A stretch of DNA of 64,000 bases. Source: CALEMW01 sp964343835 (GTDB lineage Bacteria > Krumholzibacteriota > Krumholzibacteriia > LZORAL124-64-63). Position 1 is the stretch's first letter. The number at the start of each line of letters is the position of its first letter. This document shows, piece by piece, positions 37,436-48,279 of this stretch. The notes under the pieces are model-generated. The model was not told the DNA's origin, made no database searches, and was given only the letters and a program-made list of their open reading frames with translations. Position numbers and translations under genes: made by a program. Where the stretch lies: contig CAYFKR010000014.1 in the NCBI GenBank assembly GCA_964343835.1, positions 1 to 64,000 of the forward strand. Direction: 5' to 3'.

Positions 37436-38596
37436 TCAGTTCCCGACCGGCTCGTCCGTCAGCTTGACGGCGATGCCGCGGCGCTCGAGTTCCCCGATCA
37501 CCTTCGCCACCGGCACCACCAGCTCCTGGGGCTGCGCGCCGGCCTCGGCGACCTCGCCCCGGGCCAGCATGGCCGCCAGGATGGCCGCCGGGAACCCGGT
37601 CATGCGCATCATGGCCGTCAGCCCCGTCTCTGGGTCCTCCCGATCCACGATCTCGATGCACCGCCGTCGCCGTTCGCCGTCGACCGTGCCGACGGCCTCG
37701 GCCCTCAGCAGCACCAGGTCCGGTCCCGTCTTGGGACAGGCCGCCTCGAGGCACGCGCCCAGCAGGTCGCGGGGACGGACGTCGCCGGCGGGAGTCTGCA
37801 CGGGGTCGTTGCCGGTCAGGCCCACCTCCATCATCAGGCGGATCTTCTCGCAGTGGCCCGGATAGCGGATGGTCTTGTAGTCCATGTCGCGTACGCGGCC
37901 CAGGAGGGTGCGCGGCAGGGTGGAGCAACCGCCGGAGGTCTGGAAGGCCTCCAGCTCGCCGAAGCCGTCGAACGACAGTGTCTCCAGCTCGCTCATGCCG
38001 GGCACCACGGCCTGCTCGCCGTCGCGGATCACCAGGCAGGGCTCGATGTACTCGTTGATCAGTCCCTGCACCGCGAACACGATCATGTAGTCCAGGGGCG
38101 GCTGCGGGTCGGCGGGCAGGCCGCCCACGCGCAGCGTGACCCGTTCGCACGTATCCCAGGCGTGGTCCACGGCCAGGTGCCAGCCGAGCAGGCCGGCCAG
38201 GCCCGGAGCCAGGCCGCAGTCGGGCAGCACGGTCACGCCGGCGGCGGCTGCGGCCTCGTGCTGGGCGAACTGGGCGTCCACGACGTCGTTGTTTCCCCCC
38301 AGGTCCAGGAAGTGGCAGCCGTGTCGGATGGCCGTGCCGGTCAGATCCGCGTTGTACCAGTAGTTCACCGCGCTGATGCAGGCGTCGGCGCCGTCGAACA
38401 GGGGAGCGGTGAGGTCGGCGTCGCGCACGTCGCCCTGGTGGACGTGGATGCGCTCATCGGGGAAGGCGGTCCGGAAGTCCGTCAGGGTGGGGCCGTGGAA
38501 CTCGAGCACGTCGAGGTGTTCCAGGTCGGGCTGGCGGAGCAGGTCGTGGGCGATGGCGCGGGCCTGCATGCCGGCGCCCAGGAGCAGGATGCGCAT
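37436..38596 (-). CDS. Saccharopine dehydrogenase-like oxidoreductase
   Basis: 386 residues. The N-terminal Rossmann motif RILLLGAGMQARAIAHDLL binds NAD(P). ADACISAVNYWYNADLTGTAI, GCHFLDLGGNND and VTVLPDCGLAPGLAGLLGWHL are typical of saccharopine-dehydrogenase/lysine-6-dehydrogenase/carboxynorspermidine-synthase-like proteins; GGCSTLPRTLLGRVRDMDYKTIRYPGH follows in the catalytic domain. Candidates are lysine 6-dehydrogenase or a related amino-acid enzyme; sequence does not decide. The start at 38596 follows GGAGGATCC. Divergent from the fumarase operon and convergent with the Asp-box protein. A metabolic link with the KamA-family enzyme through lysine is possible but speculative. Confidence 0.82.
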   Translation of the reverse strand: MRILLLGAGMQARAIAHDLLRQPDLEHLDVLEFHGPTLTDFRTAFPDERIHVHQGDVRDADLTAPLFDGADACISAVNYWYNADLTGTAIRHGCHFLDLGGNNDVVDAQFAQHEAAAAAGVTVLPDCGLAPGLAGLLGWHLAVDHAWDTCERVTLRVGGLPADPQPPLDYMIVFAVQGLINEYIEPCLVIRDGEQAVVPGMSELETLSFDGFGELEAFQTSGGCSTLPRTLLGRVRDMDYKTIRYPGHCEKIRLMMEVGLTGNDPVQTPAGDVRPRDLLGACLEAACPKTGPDLVLLRAEAVGTVDGERRRRCIEIVDREDPETGLTAMMRMTGFPAAILAAMLARGEVAEAGAQPQELVVPVAKVIGELERRGIAVKLTDEPVGN

Positions 38597-38667
38597 GGGA
38601 TCCTCCGGGGGTGACGGTGACCCGCGAAATGTGCCCCATCGGACGCGCGGAGGCAACGGGGATTGCC

Positions 38668-38696
38668 TTGATCGGGTCCGAGCCAGGAGTTACGAT
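38668..38696 (+). promoter_or_regulatory. Sigma-70-type promoter for fumarase operon
   Basis: -35 TTGATC (38668-38673), 17-bp spacer, -10 TACGAT (38691-38696), 44 bases before the fumarase alpha ATG. Confidence 0.65.
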
Positions 38697-38739
38697 CCCG
38701 CCGAGCCCGCACCGTCAACCACCCAACCGGAGGCCGCCG

Positions 38740-39642
38740 ATGGACGCCAAGACCCTCCAGGCCCGACTCCTGGAGCTGATCCGCCGCACGTCCTGCGAGA
38801 TGCCGCAGGACATGATCCGCGCCGTGGACAAGGCGTGGCGCAGGGAGAAGAAGGACACCACCGCCAAGTACGCCCTGGGCGTGATGCGCGACAACATCAA
38901 GCTCGCCAACGAGCTCTCCCAGCCCCTGTGCCAGGACACCGGCACGGTGGTCTGCTACGTGGACCGTCCGTCGTGGATGAGCGAGCGCGCCTTCCGTGCC
39001 GCCTTCGACAAGGCCGTGGCCAGGGCCACGAAGCTGGGCTACCTGCGGCAGAACTCGGTGGACTCCATCACCGGAAAGAACTCCGGCAACAACCTCGGCC
39101 CCGGCAGCCCCGTCTACCACTTCCATGAGGTGACCGGCAAGACCCTCTCGGTCCGCATGATGCTCAAGGGCGGCGGCAGCGAGAACGTGTCGGCCCAGTA
39201 CGCCCTGCCGGACAATCGTCTGGGCGCCGGCCGCGACCTCGACGGCGTGCGCAAGTGCGTGCTCGACGCCGTGCACCAGGCTCAGGGCAAGGGCTGCGGC
39301 CCTGGTATCCTCGGGGTCTGCGTGGGCGGCGATCGCGCCACCGGGTACGTGTCGGCCAAGGAGCAGTTCTTCCGCACCCTGGACGACCGGAACGACGACC
39401 GCACCCTCGCCAAGCTGGAGAAGACGCTGCTGGACGAGGCCAATTCCCTGGGCATCGGCCCCATGGGCTTCGGCGGCGGCACCACCCTGCTGGGAGTCAA
39501 GATGGCCGCCCGCAACCGGGTGCCCGCGTCGTTCTACGTGACCGTGGCCTACATGTGCTGGGCCTACCGCCGCAACGGGTTCAAGCTGAGCGAGGGCGGC
39601 CGCGTCACCGGCTGGCTCTACGACCAGGGAGGTGCGCGATGA
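38740..39642 (+). CDS. Class I fumarate hydratase, alpha subunit
   Basis: 300 residues. With the next gene forms the oxygen-sensitive [4Fe-4S] fumarase (or tartrate dehydratase-type lyase) that interconverts fumarate and malate. Cluster cysteines lie in SQPLCQDTGTVVCYV (C64 the likely ligand) and GCGPGILGVCVGGD. KNSGNNLGPGSPVYHF and GIGPMGFGGGTTLLGVKM are family blocks. Fumarase is the more likely activity given its solitary position without tartrate genes. The start at 38740 follows CGGAGG and the promoter; the open frame extends upstream through the promoter. Stop overlaps the beta start (ATGA). Confidence 0.92.
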   Translation: MDAKTLQARLLELIRRTSCEMPQDMIRAVDKAWRREKKDTTAKYALGVMRDNIKLANELSQPLCQDTGTVVCYVDRPSWMSERAFRAAFDKAVARATKLGYLRQNSVDSITGKNSGNNLGPGSPVYHFHEVTGKTLSVRMMLKGGGSENVSAQYALPDNRLGAGRDLDGVRKCVLDAVHQAQGKGCGPGILGVCVGGDRATGYVSAKEQFFRTLDDRNDDRTLAKLEKTLLDEANSLGIGPMGFGGGTTLLGVKMAARNRVPASFYVTVAYMCWAYRRNGFKLSEGGRVTGWLYDQGGAR

Positions 39643-40205
39643 TCCTCGAGGCCCCCTTCACCGCGAAGAAGATGCGCGAACTGCGCGTGGGCGACGTCGT
39701 GGAGATCACCGGCAAGCTGTTCACCGGCCGCGACGCCTTCCACAAGTACCTGCACGACGGCGGCAAGCCGCCCGTCGACCTGAAGGACTCCATCATCTAT
39801 CACTGCGGCCCGGTGGTGGTGAAGGAGGGCGGCAAGTGGGTCGTCAAGGCCGCCGGACCGACGACCTCCATCCGCGAGGAGCCCTACCAGGGGCCGTTGA
39901 TGGAGCAGTACGGGATCCGCGGCGTCATCGGCAAGGGCGGCATGGGGCCCAAGACCCTGGCCGCGTGCAAGAAGGTGGGCGGGTGCTACTTCCACGCCAT
40001 CGGCGGCGCTGCCCAGGTGCTGGCGAAGCGCGTGACGAGCGTGCCGGACGTCCACCTGCTCGAGGAGTTCGGATCGCCGGAGGCGGTCTGGGAGTTCGAG
40101 GTCGTCAAGTTCCCTGTCGTGGTGACCATGGACAGTCACGGCGGTTCCCTGCATGCGGAGGTCGACGCCGTCTCGGCGAAGGCCCTCGGCAAGCTGATCG
40201 GGTGA
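39639..40205 (+). CDS. Class I fumarate hydratase, beta subunit
   Basis: 188 residues. The C-terminal swivelling domain of class I fumarase as a separate subunit. LRVGDVVEITGKLFTGRDAFHKYL, IIYHCGPVV, AAGPTTSIREEPYQG and IGKGGMGPKTLAACKKVGGCYFHAIGG are signature blocks that bind the carboxylates. Translation is coupled to the alpha subunit by an ATGA overlap. A gene for a polysaccharide chain-length protein starts 13 bases downstream, so the operon may continue. Confidence 0.93.
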   Translation: MILEAPFTAKKMRELRVGDVVEITGKLFTGRDAFHKYLHDGGKPPVDLKDSIIYHCGPVVVKEGGKWVVKAAGPTTSIREEPYQGPLMEQYGIRGVIGKGGMGPKTLAACKKVGGCYFHAIGGAAQVLAKRVTSVPDVHLLEEFGSPEAVWEFEVVKFPVVVTMDSHGGSLHAEVDAVSAKALGKLIG

Positions 40206-40218
40206 CCGGAGGAGGAGC

Positions 40219-41538
40219 ATGAGCCAGCATTCCGGAGACCAGGGCGCGGGAAGGATCCCGCACGAGGAGTTCCTCTCCCTGGCTGAGATCCTCAACATCC
40301 TGTGGCGCCGCAAGGTGATGATCGTGCTGCTGACCCTGCTGGGGCTGGTGGCGGGCATCGTGTACGGCATCGTCACGCCACCCCTCTACCGGGCCACGGC
40401 CAACGTGCGCCCCGGCATCACCAGATACAACAGCAACGGCCACCCCCAGCGCACCTGGCACCTGAAGGACATCGTGCGCTGGTACCGGGGCGGCCTCTAC
40501 AACACGGGCGTGCGCCGGTCCTTGGGCTGGGAGAGCAACGGCCTGGTGCCGCTGATCGAGGCCGAGTTCATTCCCCGTGGCGTGGGCGTGCAGGGCGGCG
40601 ACGTGGTGACCCTCACCCTGCTGCACGTGGACGGCCTGGAGGCCCGCGAGGTGCTGGACGCATCCATCGACGCCTTCAACGAGTACGCCGAGGTCAACAG
40701 CGTGGGCAGCGACATCTCCCTGTCGCGCAACAGCCTCCAGCGCCAGATCGAACAGCTCGCCAACGACCGCGAGGACGTCGAGGTCAAGAAGGCCCTGCTG
40801 GACGTGGAGATCGAACGGGCCAGCGCCGAGCTGGGCGTGATCGCCGTGGAGGAGGAGGCCCTGGAGCTGAAGATCGCCGAGCACGAGGCGGCCCAGCGTC
40901 ATCGCGAGGCCAAGGCCGGACGGCTGGAGGAGGGCGTCGAGTCCGCCCGCTCCGAGCTCGGCGAGATGGACGGCATCCTGGACCGCATGCGCGTGAAGGA
41001 GGCCCGGCAGGACGAGCGCGACTCGCTGATGACGACCGAGCCCCTGGTCGACGCCGTGTCCCTGCCCTGGTGGGAGATGGTGGAGGACAAGACCGCCAGC
41101 ACCGGGCGCCTGTTGCTGAGCACCCTGAACATGCAGCGCGCCATGTGGAACCACGAGCTCGAGGCCGTGGAACTGCGGGCCGAGTACGAGACCGCCGACC
41201 TGGCCCGCCGCGCCGAGCTGCTGACCGAGCGGTTCGATCTGGCCAACCGCCGCCGCCTGGTCGAGCTGGACGTGCGCGAGAAGGAGCTGAACCGGGACCG
41301 CGCCCTGGCCCAGGAGATCGTCAACATCGACGACGAGATCCGGCTCATCGAGTCGCGCCTGGAGGTGCTGACCTCCCTGGAGAAGATCGGTGTGATCGAG
41401 GCCACCGAGAAGCCCGTGCGGCCGCGGAAGCAGCGGGCCATCGGGCTGCTGACCCTGGCCGGCCTGCTCGGGTCGGTGGGGCTGGCCTTCGTCTGGGAGT
41501 ACCTGTCGCGCAACCGCGCGGAGATCTTCCGCTCCTGA
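40219..41538 (+). CDS. Wzz-type polysaccharide chain-length/export protein
   Basis: 439 residues. The N-terminus (SLAEILNILWRRKVMIVLLTLLGLVAGIVYG) is the Wzz entry with the first membrane helix, followed by the periplasmic start PPLYRATANVRPG. A long coiled-coil region (~165-370, with repeated ELxxxE/ARxxEL heptads) follows, then a second helix (AIGLLTLAGLLGSVGLAFVWEYL) and a short cytoplasmic tail. No kinase domain is fused. Such proteins set chain length or gate export of surface polysaccharide at the inner membrane. GGAGGAGC precedes the ATG; the flippase gene follows after four bases. Confidence 0.8.
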   Translation: MSQHSGDQGAGRIPHEEFLSLAEILNILWRRKVMIVLLTLLGLVAGIVYGIVTPPLYRATANVRPGITRYNSNGHPQRTWHLKDIVRWYRGGLYNTGVRRSLGWESNGLVPLIEAEFIPRGVGVQGGDVVTLTLLHVDGLEAREVLDASIDAFNEYAEVNSVGSDISLSRNSLQRQIEQLANDREDVEVKKALLDVEIERASAELGVIAVEEEALELKIAEHEAAQRHREAKAGRLEEGVESARSELGEMDGILDRMRVKEARQDERDSLMTTEPLVDAVSLPWWEMVEDKTASTGRLLLSTLNMQRAMWNHELEAVELRAEYETADLARRAELLTERFDLANRRRLVELDVREKELNRDRALAQEIVNIDDEIRLIESRLEVLTSLEKIGVIEATEKPVRPRKQRAIGLLTLAGLLGSVGLAFVWEYLSRNRAEIFRS

Positions 41539-41542
41539 CGCG

Positions 41543-42862
41543 ATGACCGATCGCAAGCACCCGCACCACGACGACGGCCGCCGGATCCCCTCCGGCGGCC
41601 GTCGTGCTTGGGCGGACGTGGGCGTGCTGATCGGCGGACAACTCGCGACCCAGCTCCTGAACCTGATCGCCCTGGGCGTGGCGGCGAGGGTGCTGGGCGT
41701 GGACGACTTCGGCCTGGTGCAGGTGGCGGTGGCCGCGGCGGCCTATGCGCTGGTGGCTGCCGAGGCGGGACTGTTCACCGTGGGGGTGCGCGACCTGGCC
41801 AGGATCCGGGACGCCGCCGAGGCCCGCTCCCTGATCCGCCTGCGAGGCGGGCTGCTGCTGGGGCTCGCGCTGGTTGCCGTACCCGTGACGGTGCCGTTCG
41901 CCTCCCTGCTGCCGGGGTTCGGTGTGGACCCCGCCGTCTTCCTGCTCTACCTGGCCGCCCTGATCCCCCAGGCCTTCATGCTGGACTGGGCCGCCCTGGG
42001 GCTGGGCCTGACGGTGGGGGCGGGTACGGCCCGCGCCCTGCGGGCCGCGGTGCAGGCGGTGCTGGTGATCGCGCTGCTGGGAGCGATGGACGGCGTCTTG
42101 GGCCAGCCGGCGCGACGTTGGCTGGGCGTGTTCTACCTGGTCGGGTACCTGGTCGGCAACGGTGCGGTGTGGCTGGCCGTGCGGCGTCGGCTCGGGGGCG
42201 CCCTGCGGCCGTCGTGGGGGCGCGGCGAGGGACGTCGGCGGGCCCTCGCCGAGGCGCTGCCGGTGGGAGGCGCCAACCTGGTGCGCCGGGTGCTGTACAA
42301 CGTCGACATCCTGTTGCTGGGAGTCCTGGCCGCTCCGGCGGCGGCCGGCCGCTACGCTGCAGCGGCCAAGCTGGGGTTCGTGCTGGTGGTGGGGGCGGAG
42401 GTGGCCATGGGCGCCCTGCTGCCCCGGCTGTCGCGGGCCTGGGAGGAGGGGCCCGGGGCGTTCCGCCGGATGCTGCGGCGGCAGGCCGTCGCCCTGCTGG
42501 GGGTGACCGTCGTGGCCGCCGTGGCCGGGGGGCTGCTGGGGCCCGCGGTGCTCGGCATCGTGTTCGGCGAGGGGTTCGCGGCGTCGGCCGAGGTACTGCG
42601 CCTGCTGTTGCCCGCCTACGGCCTGCTGGCCCTGGGTCTGCTGTTTCACGAGGCCCAGGTGGCGGCCCATCGTCAACGGGGAGCGCTGATTCCGCTGGTG
42701 GTCGCGGCCGTGGTGGCGGTGGGAGGCGGCCTGGTGCTGATCCCCGGGGCGGGCGCGCTCGGTGCCGCCCGGGCCATGCTGGCGGCCCATGCCGTCTACG
42801 CCGTGGGCGGCCTGCTGCGCCTCCGGGGCCTGAAGGCCTGCCGAGACCCGTCCTTGGCCTGA
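41543..42862 (+). CDS. Wzx-type polysaccharide flippase (MOP superfamily)
   Basis: 439 residues, about 12 to 14 membrane helices. It starts DVGVLIGGQLATQLLNLIALGVAARVLGVDDFGLVQVAV (shown in part: GVAARVLGVDDFG), the classic Wzx/RfbX N-terminus. ALPVGGANLVRRVLYNVDILLLG opens the second half. It moves lipid-linked glycan units across the inner membrane. Paired with the Wzz-like gene upstream, this makes a polysaccharide export module; no polymerase (Wzy) or glycosyltransferase is adjacent, but two glycosyltransferases lie at 20.6-22.8 kb. Unusually rich in Gly, Ala and Leu. Confidence 0.85.
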   Translation: MTDRKHPHHDDGRRIPSGGRRAWADVGVLIGGQLATQLLNLIALGVAARVLGVDDFGLVQVAVAAAAYALVAAEAGLFTVGVRDLARIRDAAEARSLIRLRGGLLLGLALVAVPVTVPFASLLPGFGVDPAVFLLYLAALIPQAFMLDWAALGLGLTVGAGTARALRAAVQAVLVIALLGAMDGVLGQPARRWLGVFYLVGYLVGNGAVWLAVRRRLGGALRPSWGRGEGRRRALAEALPVGGANLVRRVLYNVDILLLGVLAAPAAAGRYAAAAKLGFVLVVGAEVAMGALLPRLSRAWEEGPGAFRRMLRRQAVALLGVTVVAAVAGGLLGPAVLGIVFGEGFAASAEVLRLLLPAYGLLALGLLFHEAQVAAHRQRGALIPLVVAAVVAVGGGLVLIPGAGALGAARAMLAAHAVYAVGGLLRLRGLKACRDPSLA

Positions 42863-42882
42863 GGACCCCTTTCCTCTATATT
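42854..42882 (+). promoter_or_regulatory. Sigma-70-type promoter for FKBP lipoprotein
   Basis: -35 TTGGCC (42854-42859), 17-bp spacer, -10 TATATT (42877-42882), 58 bases before the ATG. It overlaps the end of the flippase gene. Confidence 0.55.
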
Positions 42883-42939
42883 GGCACGGCTTCGCGTCCG
42901 GGCCCCCGGGCGCTCATTCACTGACCAGGGGAGACCACG

Positions 42940-43752
42940 ATGACGCGATCGATGAAGTTCCTGGCGCTGGCCGCCCTGCTGGCCGTGCTGCCTCTTTCGG
43001 CCCTGGGCTGCAAGGGCGAGGACGGGGACGCCGTCGCGGGCGATGGCCCCGCAATCAACCAGGAAGTGACCATCATGGAAGGCCTGACCATCAAGGACGT
43101 CACCGTGGGCGAGGGCCGTGCGGTGGAGAAGGGCGACGTCGTGACCGCCCACTATACCGGCTGGGTGCTCGTGGACGGCGTGAAGGCCGAGACGCCCTTC
43201 GACAGCTCCGTCGAGCGCGGCGAGCCCGTGTCGTTCCCCATCGGCGTCGGTCGCCTGATCCGCGGCTGGGACGAAGGCATCCCCGGCATGCTGGAGGGCG
43301 GCAAGCGCGAGCTGACCATCGCTCCGGACCTGGGTTACGGTTCCGTGGACCGCCCCAACATCCCCGCCAACAGCACCCTGTTCTTCGAGGTGGAGATCCT
43401 GGACATCCCCGCCGTCGAGATGAACGACGAGGTCGTGGGCGAGGGTGCCGTGGCCGAGGTCGGCGACAACGTCAAGGTCCACTACACCGGCTGGATCTAC
43501 GAGAACGGCGAGAAGAAGGGCGAGCCCTTCGACAGCTCCCACAACCGCAACCAGGCCTTCGAGTTCCAGCTCGGCGCCGGCATGGTGATCAGCGGCTGGG
43601 ACCAGGGTGTGGAGGGCATGCAGGTGGGCGGCAAGCGCGCCCTGATCATTCCCCCCGAGCTGGGCTACGGCGCCCGCGGCGCCGGCGGCGTGATTCCGCC
43701 CAACGCCACCCTGTACTTCGACGTGGAACTGCTGGAGGTTGTGGGCAAGTAA
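42940..43752 (+). CDS. Lipoprotein with two FKBP-type peptidyl-prolyl isomerase domains
   Basis: 270 residues. The signal peptide ends in lipobox ALGC (Cys24). Domain 1 (~45-155): VVTAHYTGWVL, PFDSSVERGEPVSFPIGVGRLIRGWDEG, GYGSVDRPNIPANSTLFFEVEIL. Domain 2 (~165-268): VKVHYTGWIYENGEKKGEPF, AGMVISGWDQGVEGMQVGGKR, LIIPPELGYGARGAGGVIPP, LYFDVELL. Domain 2 is the more canonical; domain 1 lacks the usual GAGGxIPPNATL loop. It helps fold or stabilise extracytoplasmic proteins, fitting this genome's large secretome. GGGGAGA precedes the ATG. Confidence 0.93.
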   Translation: MTRSMKFLALAALLAVLPLSALGCKGEDGDAVAGDGPAINQEVTIMEGLTIKDVTVGEGRAVEKGDVVTAHYTGWVLVDGVKAETPFDSSVERGEPVSFPIGVGRLIRGWDEGIPGMLEGGKRELTIAPDLGYGSVDRPNIPANSTLFFEVEILDIPAVEMNDEVVGEGAVAEVGDNVKVHYTGWIYENGEKKGEPFDSSHNRNQAFEFQLGAGMVISGWDQGVEGMQVGGKRALIIPPELGYGARGAGGVIPPNATLYFDVELLEVVGK

Positions 43753-43770
43753 CCCATCCCCACCGGTTTG

Positions 43771-43802
43771 CGACGGCGGCTCCCGGTCGGGGGCCGCCGT
43801 CG
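43771..43802 (+). terminator. Hairpin terminator
   Basis: Ten-bp stem CGACGGCGGC (43771-43780) / GCCGCCGTCG (43793-43802), 19 bases after the FKBP stop. Confidence 0.7.
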
Positions 43803-43813
43803 ACGTTTGATCC

Positions 43814-43858
43814 GCGTTTTCAAAAACGCTTGCAATCCGGTCGGGTTTTTCCTACGAT
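43814..43858 (+). promoter_or_regulatory. hppA promoter with upstream palindrome
   Basis: -35 TTGCAA (43830-43835), 17-bp spacer, -10 TACGAT (43853-43858). A palindrome GCGTTTTCAAAAACGC abuts the -35 and may be an operator. The 130-base leader holds a GAACCCGC/GCGGGTTC hairpin (43933-43956). Confidence 0.65.
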
Positions 43859-43990
43859 TTCCGGCGCATCGGAGCATGGCGACCCACGAGGCCGCCTTTT
43901 CTTTTTGCGCCGGATTGCGAGCCGAGTCGAACGAACCCGCGTCCCGTTGCGGGTTCCCCCATGTGACACGAGTCCAAGGAGTCTCCGCCC

Positions 43991-46021
<2,031 letters not shown>

Positions 46022-46044
46022 ATAGCCGCGGCGCAGACTCCTGG

Positions 46045-46078
46045 AGGCCCGCTCCCCGTTCGGGGGGCGGGCCTTTTC
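46045..46078 (+). terminator. Rho-independent terminator for hppA
   Basis: Stem AGGCCCGC-T-CCCCG (46045-46058) / CGGGG-G-GCGGGCCT (46061-46074), then TTTT. Confidence 0.85.
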
Positions 46079-46081
46079 CGT

Positions 46082-46386
46082 ATCCGGAGCCCTGCGGGAA
46101 GGGGGAGGGAGTCTTGGCGACCGATCCCTCGCGGACAGGGATCTGTTCAATATGTGAAGGGTGTTGCGGCGAAGGCTGAAGATATTGTGCAGCTATCTTG
46201 TATGTGACATGAATGCAGGATGTTGGAGATCTCTCGCCATCAGGAGGGTGTTAAATTATACCAGCATATGGTGCCTAAAATCGTCAGTTACACCTCAAGT
46301 GTTTATTCCTTGACCCGATCTGTTATAGAATTAACCGTAATGACAGAGCAACCCGCGAACCGGACCTCATCCCGAGGAGATCAGCG
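46082..46386 (+). promoter_or_regulatory. Long AT-rich control region of hydrogenase operon
   Basis: About 300 bases without a gene, much richer in AT than surroundings. The best promoter element is an extended -10, TG-T-TATAGAAT (46321-46331), some 55 bases before the first ATG. A TTGACC (46310-46315) is wrongly spaced to be its -35. No sigma-54 TGGC-N9-GC site was found. CGAGGAGATCAGCG is the ribosome-binding region. The length leaves room for regulators. Confidence 0.45.
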
Positions 46387-47409
46387 ATGGTTCAGTATTT
46401 CCTGGATTCCCTCCGTGTCGCCGATTTCGTGGCGCACATGATGGAGCGGAAGACGGTCTACGCCCCCCACCGCAAGGGCGTCCGATCCCACGTGTTCGCC
46501 GAGACGACCGATCCGGCGGCCGTGGTCCTGGACTACCCGCGCACCCTGCATTCCGTGAAGAAGTACTTCCTGCCCCCGCGCGAGAGGCTGCTGAGCTTCG
46601 ACCTGGCCAGCAACAGCTTCGAGGCCTCCGAGGTGGAGCCCGTGGACGCGGTCTTCCTGGGGGTGCACAGCTACGACATGCACGCGGTGCTGAAGCTCGA
46701 CCACAACTTCAGCCACGGCCAGCCCGAGCGGAACTACATGACCCGCCGGGAGGGGGCGGTGTTCTTCGGCGTCTCGTTCACGCCCGACGAGCATCACTTC
46801 AGCGGTTCGGTGGGCATCGGCGCCCGCGACATGACCGGCTTCGACGCCTTCCTGGCCGCGGTGGACGGGGGCTGGGCCCTGACCGTCAGGACCGAGGCAG
46901 CCCTGAAGCTCGTCGAGGGGTTCGAGATGCCCCTGTACGACGGCGACCTGCCGGTGGCCCCCCCGTTCAACCAGCACATCTACGTGCCCCAGGACCGTTT
47001 GTCCGAGGTCTTCGAAGGGGCCTGGGAGAATCCCGTCTGGGACGAGACGGCCGAGACCTGCGTGGGTTGCGGCAGCTGCAACCTGGTCTGCCCCACCTGC
47101 TACTGCTTCGACGTGGAGGACCAGGTGGACGTGACCGTCACCGGCGGCGTGCGCGAGCGCAACTGGGACGGCTGCATGCTCCGCGAGTTCACCGAGGTCG
47201 CCGGCGGCGAGGTGTTCCGCGAGGAGCCTGCCGCCTGCCAGCGCCATCGCGTGTACCGCAAGTTCAAGTACATCTCCGACGAGACGGGTGAACCCTGGTG
47301 CGTGGGCTGCGGACGTTGCACGCAGTCGTGCACGGCCGGCATCAGCATCGTCGCCATCGTCAACCGCCTGGTGAACGACCACGATCAGGCGACCGTGGCG
47401 CCGGCCTAG
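46387..47409 (+). CDS. hydB: Group 3b-type NiFe hydrogenase, beta (iron-sulfur) subunit
   Basis: 340 residues. Carries electrons between the NiFe module and the flavin subunit in the cytoplasmic NAD(P)-linked hydrogenase (sulfhydrogenase type). Two C-terminal [4Fe-4S] motifs are clear: CVGCGSCNLVCPTC and CVGCGRCTQSC. The N-terminal ~240 residues (VFLGVHSYDMHAVLKLD, VFFGVSFTPDEHHF) match the HydB/anaerobic sulfite reductase A-like family. Gene order with the next three (B-G-D-A) is that of Pyrococcus hydBGDA. First gene of the operon behind a long AT-rich control region. Confidence 0.92.
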   Translation: MVQYFLDSLRVADFVAHMMERKTVYAPHRKGVRSHVFAETTDPAAVVLDYPRTLHSVKKYFLPPRERLLSFDLASNSFEASEVEPVDAVFLGVHSYDMHAVLKLDHNFSHGQPERNYMTRREGAVFFGVSFTPDEHHFSGSVGIGARDMTGFDAFLAAVDGGWALTVRTEAALKLVEGFEMPLYDGDLPVAPPFNQHIYVPQDRLSEVFEGAWENPVWDETAETCVGCGSCNLVCPTCYCFDVEDQVDVTVTGGVRERNWDGCMLREFTEVAGGEVFREEPAACQRHRVYRKFKYISDETGEPWCVGCGRCTQSCTAGISIVAIVNRLVNDHDQATVAPA

Positions 47410-47430
47410 GCCGGGGCAGAGGAGGAAACC

Positions 47431-48279
47431 ATGAGCCACACCAGCGAATCGACCTCCGCGGCCCGGGACCTGTACCTCCCGGTCATGGCGGAGATCACGG
47501 GGATCGAGACCATGACGGAGCTCGAGACCCTGTACGAGGTCACCCTGCCCGACGGCGCCGAGCTGGGGCACATGCCCGGCCAGTTCGTCGAGGTGTCCCT
47601 GTTCGGAGTCGGCGAGGCGCCGTTCTCCATCTCGTCGTCGCCGACCCGCAAGGGCACGTTCGAGATGGGCATCCGCCGCGTGGGCATGCTCACCGAGGTC
47701 ATGGGCCGCATGCAGCCCGGCGAGAAGATCGGCATCCGCGGTCCCTTCGGCCGGGGCGTGCCGGTGGACGAGTTCAAGGGGAAGGACGTGCTGGTCGTCG
47801 CCGGCGGCATCGGCCTGGTGCCCATGCGCTCGATGATCAACTACGTCCTGGACAACCGCGACGACTTCGGGCGTCTGATCATCTGCTACGGCTCCCGGAG
47901 CGACGAGGAACTGCTCTACCGGAACGAGCTGAAGACCTGGGAGGAGGACCCGCGCGTCGAGTTCCATGTGACCGTCGACCACGGCTCCCCCGACTGGACC
48001 GGCCGCACCGGCGTGATCACCACCCTGATCCCCGGCCTGGACCTGGACCTGAACAACACCAGGGCCCTGGTCTGCGGCCCTCCGGTGATGTACCGCTTCG
48101 CCCTGCTTTCGCTGCGCTCGAAGGGCCTGTCCGAGGACAACATCTGGATGTCCCTGGAACGGCGCATGAAGTGCGGCGTGGGCAAGTGCGGCCACTGCCA
48201 GATCAACAACTCGTACGTGTGCCAGGACGGCCCCGTGTACCACTACCCCGAGCTCAAGGGTCTCCAGGAGGCGTTGTGA
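47431..48279 (+). CDS. hydG: Group 3b-type NiFe hydrogenase, gamma (FAD/NAD(P)-binding) subunit
   Basis: 282 residues. Ferredoxin-reductase-like subunit that exchanges electrons with NAD(P)H. The FAD site is GQFVEVSLFGVGEAPFSISS, the nucleotide site VLVVAGGIGLVPMRSMINYV, and ALVCGPPVMYRFALLSL is the family CGPP motif. The C-terminal MKCGVGKCGHCQINNSYVC holds the [2Fe-2S] cluster. It overlaps the delta subunit start by one base (TGATG). The set with hydB, hydD and hydA is complete. Confidence 0.93.
   Translation: MSHTSESTSAARDLYLPVMAEITGIETMTELETLYEVTLPDGAELGHMPGQFVEVSLFGVGEAPFSISSSPTRKGTFEMGIRRVGMLTEVMGRMQPGEKIGIRGPFGRGVPVDEFKGKDVLVVAGGIGLVPMRSMINYVLDNRDDFGRLIICYGSRSDEELLYRNELKTWEEDPRVEFHVTVDHGSPDWTGRTGVITTLIPGLDLDLNNTRALVCGPPVMYRFALLSLRSKGLSEDNIWMSLERRMKCGVGKCGHCQINNSYVCQDGPVYHYPELKGLQEAL

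Noticed and set aside
37436..38596. Functional link of the saccharopine-dehydrogenase-like gene with the KamA-family gene as a lysine pathway
   Set aside because: They are 27 kb apart, neither substrate is known, and no other lysine gene is adjacent; kept only as a remark.
46082..46386. Riboswitch or small RNA before the hydrogenase operon
   Set aside because: The stretch is AT-rich, but I could not find a conserved riboswitch core or a stable fold; treated as a control region only.
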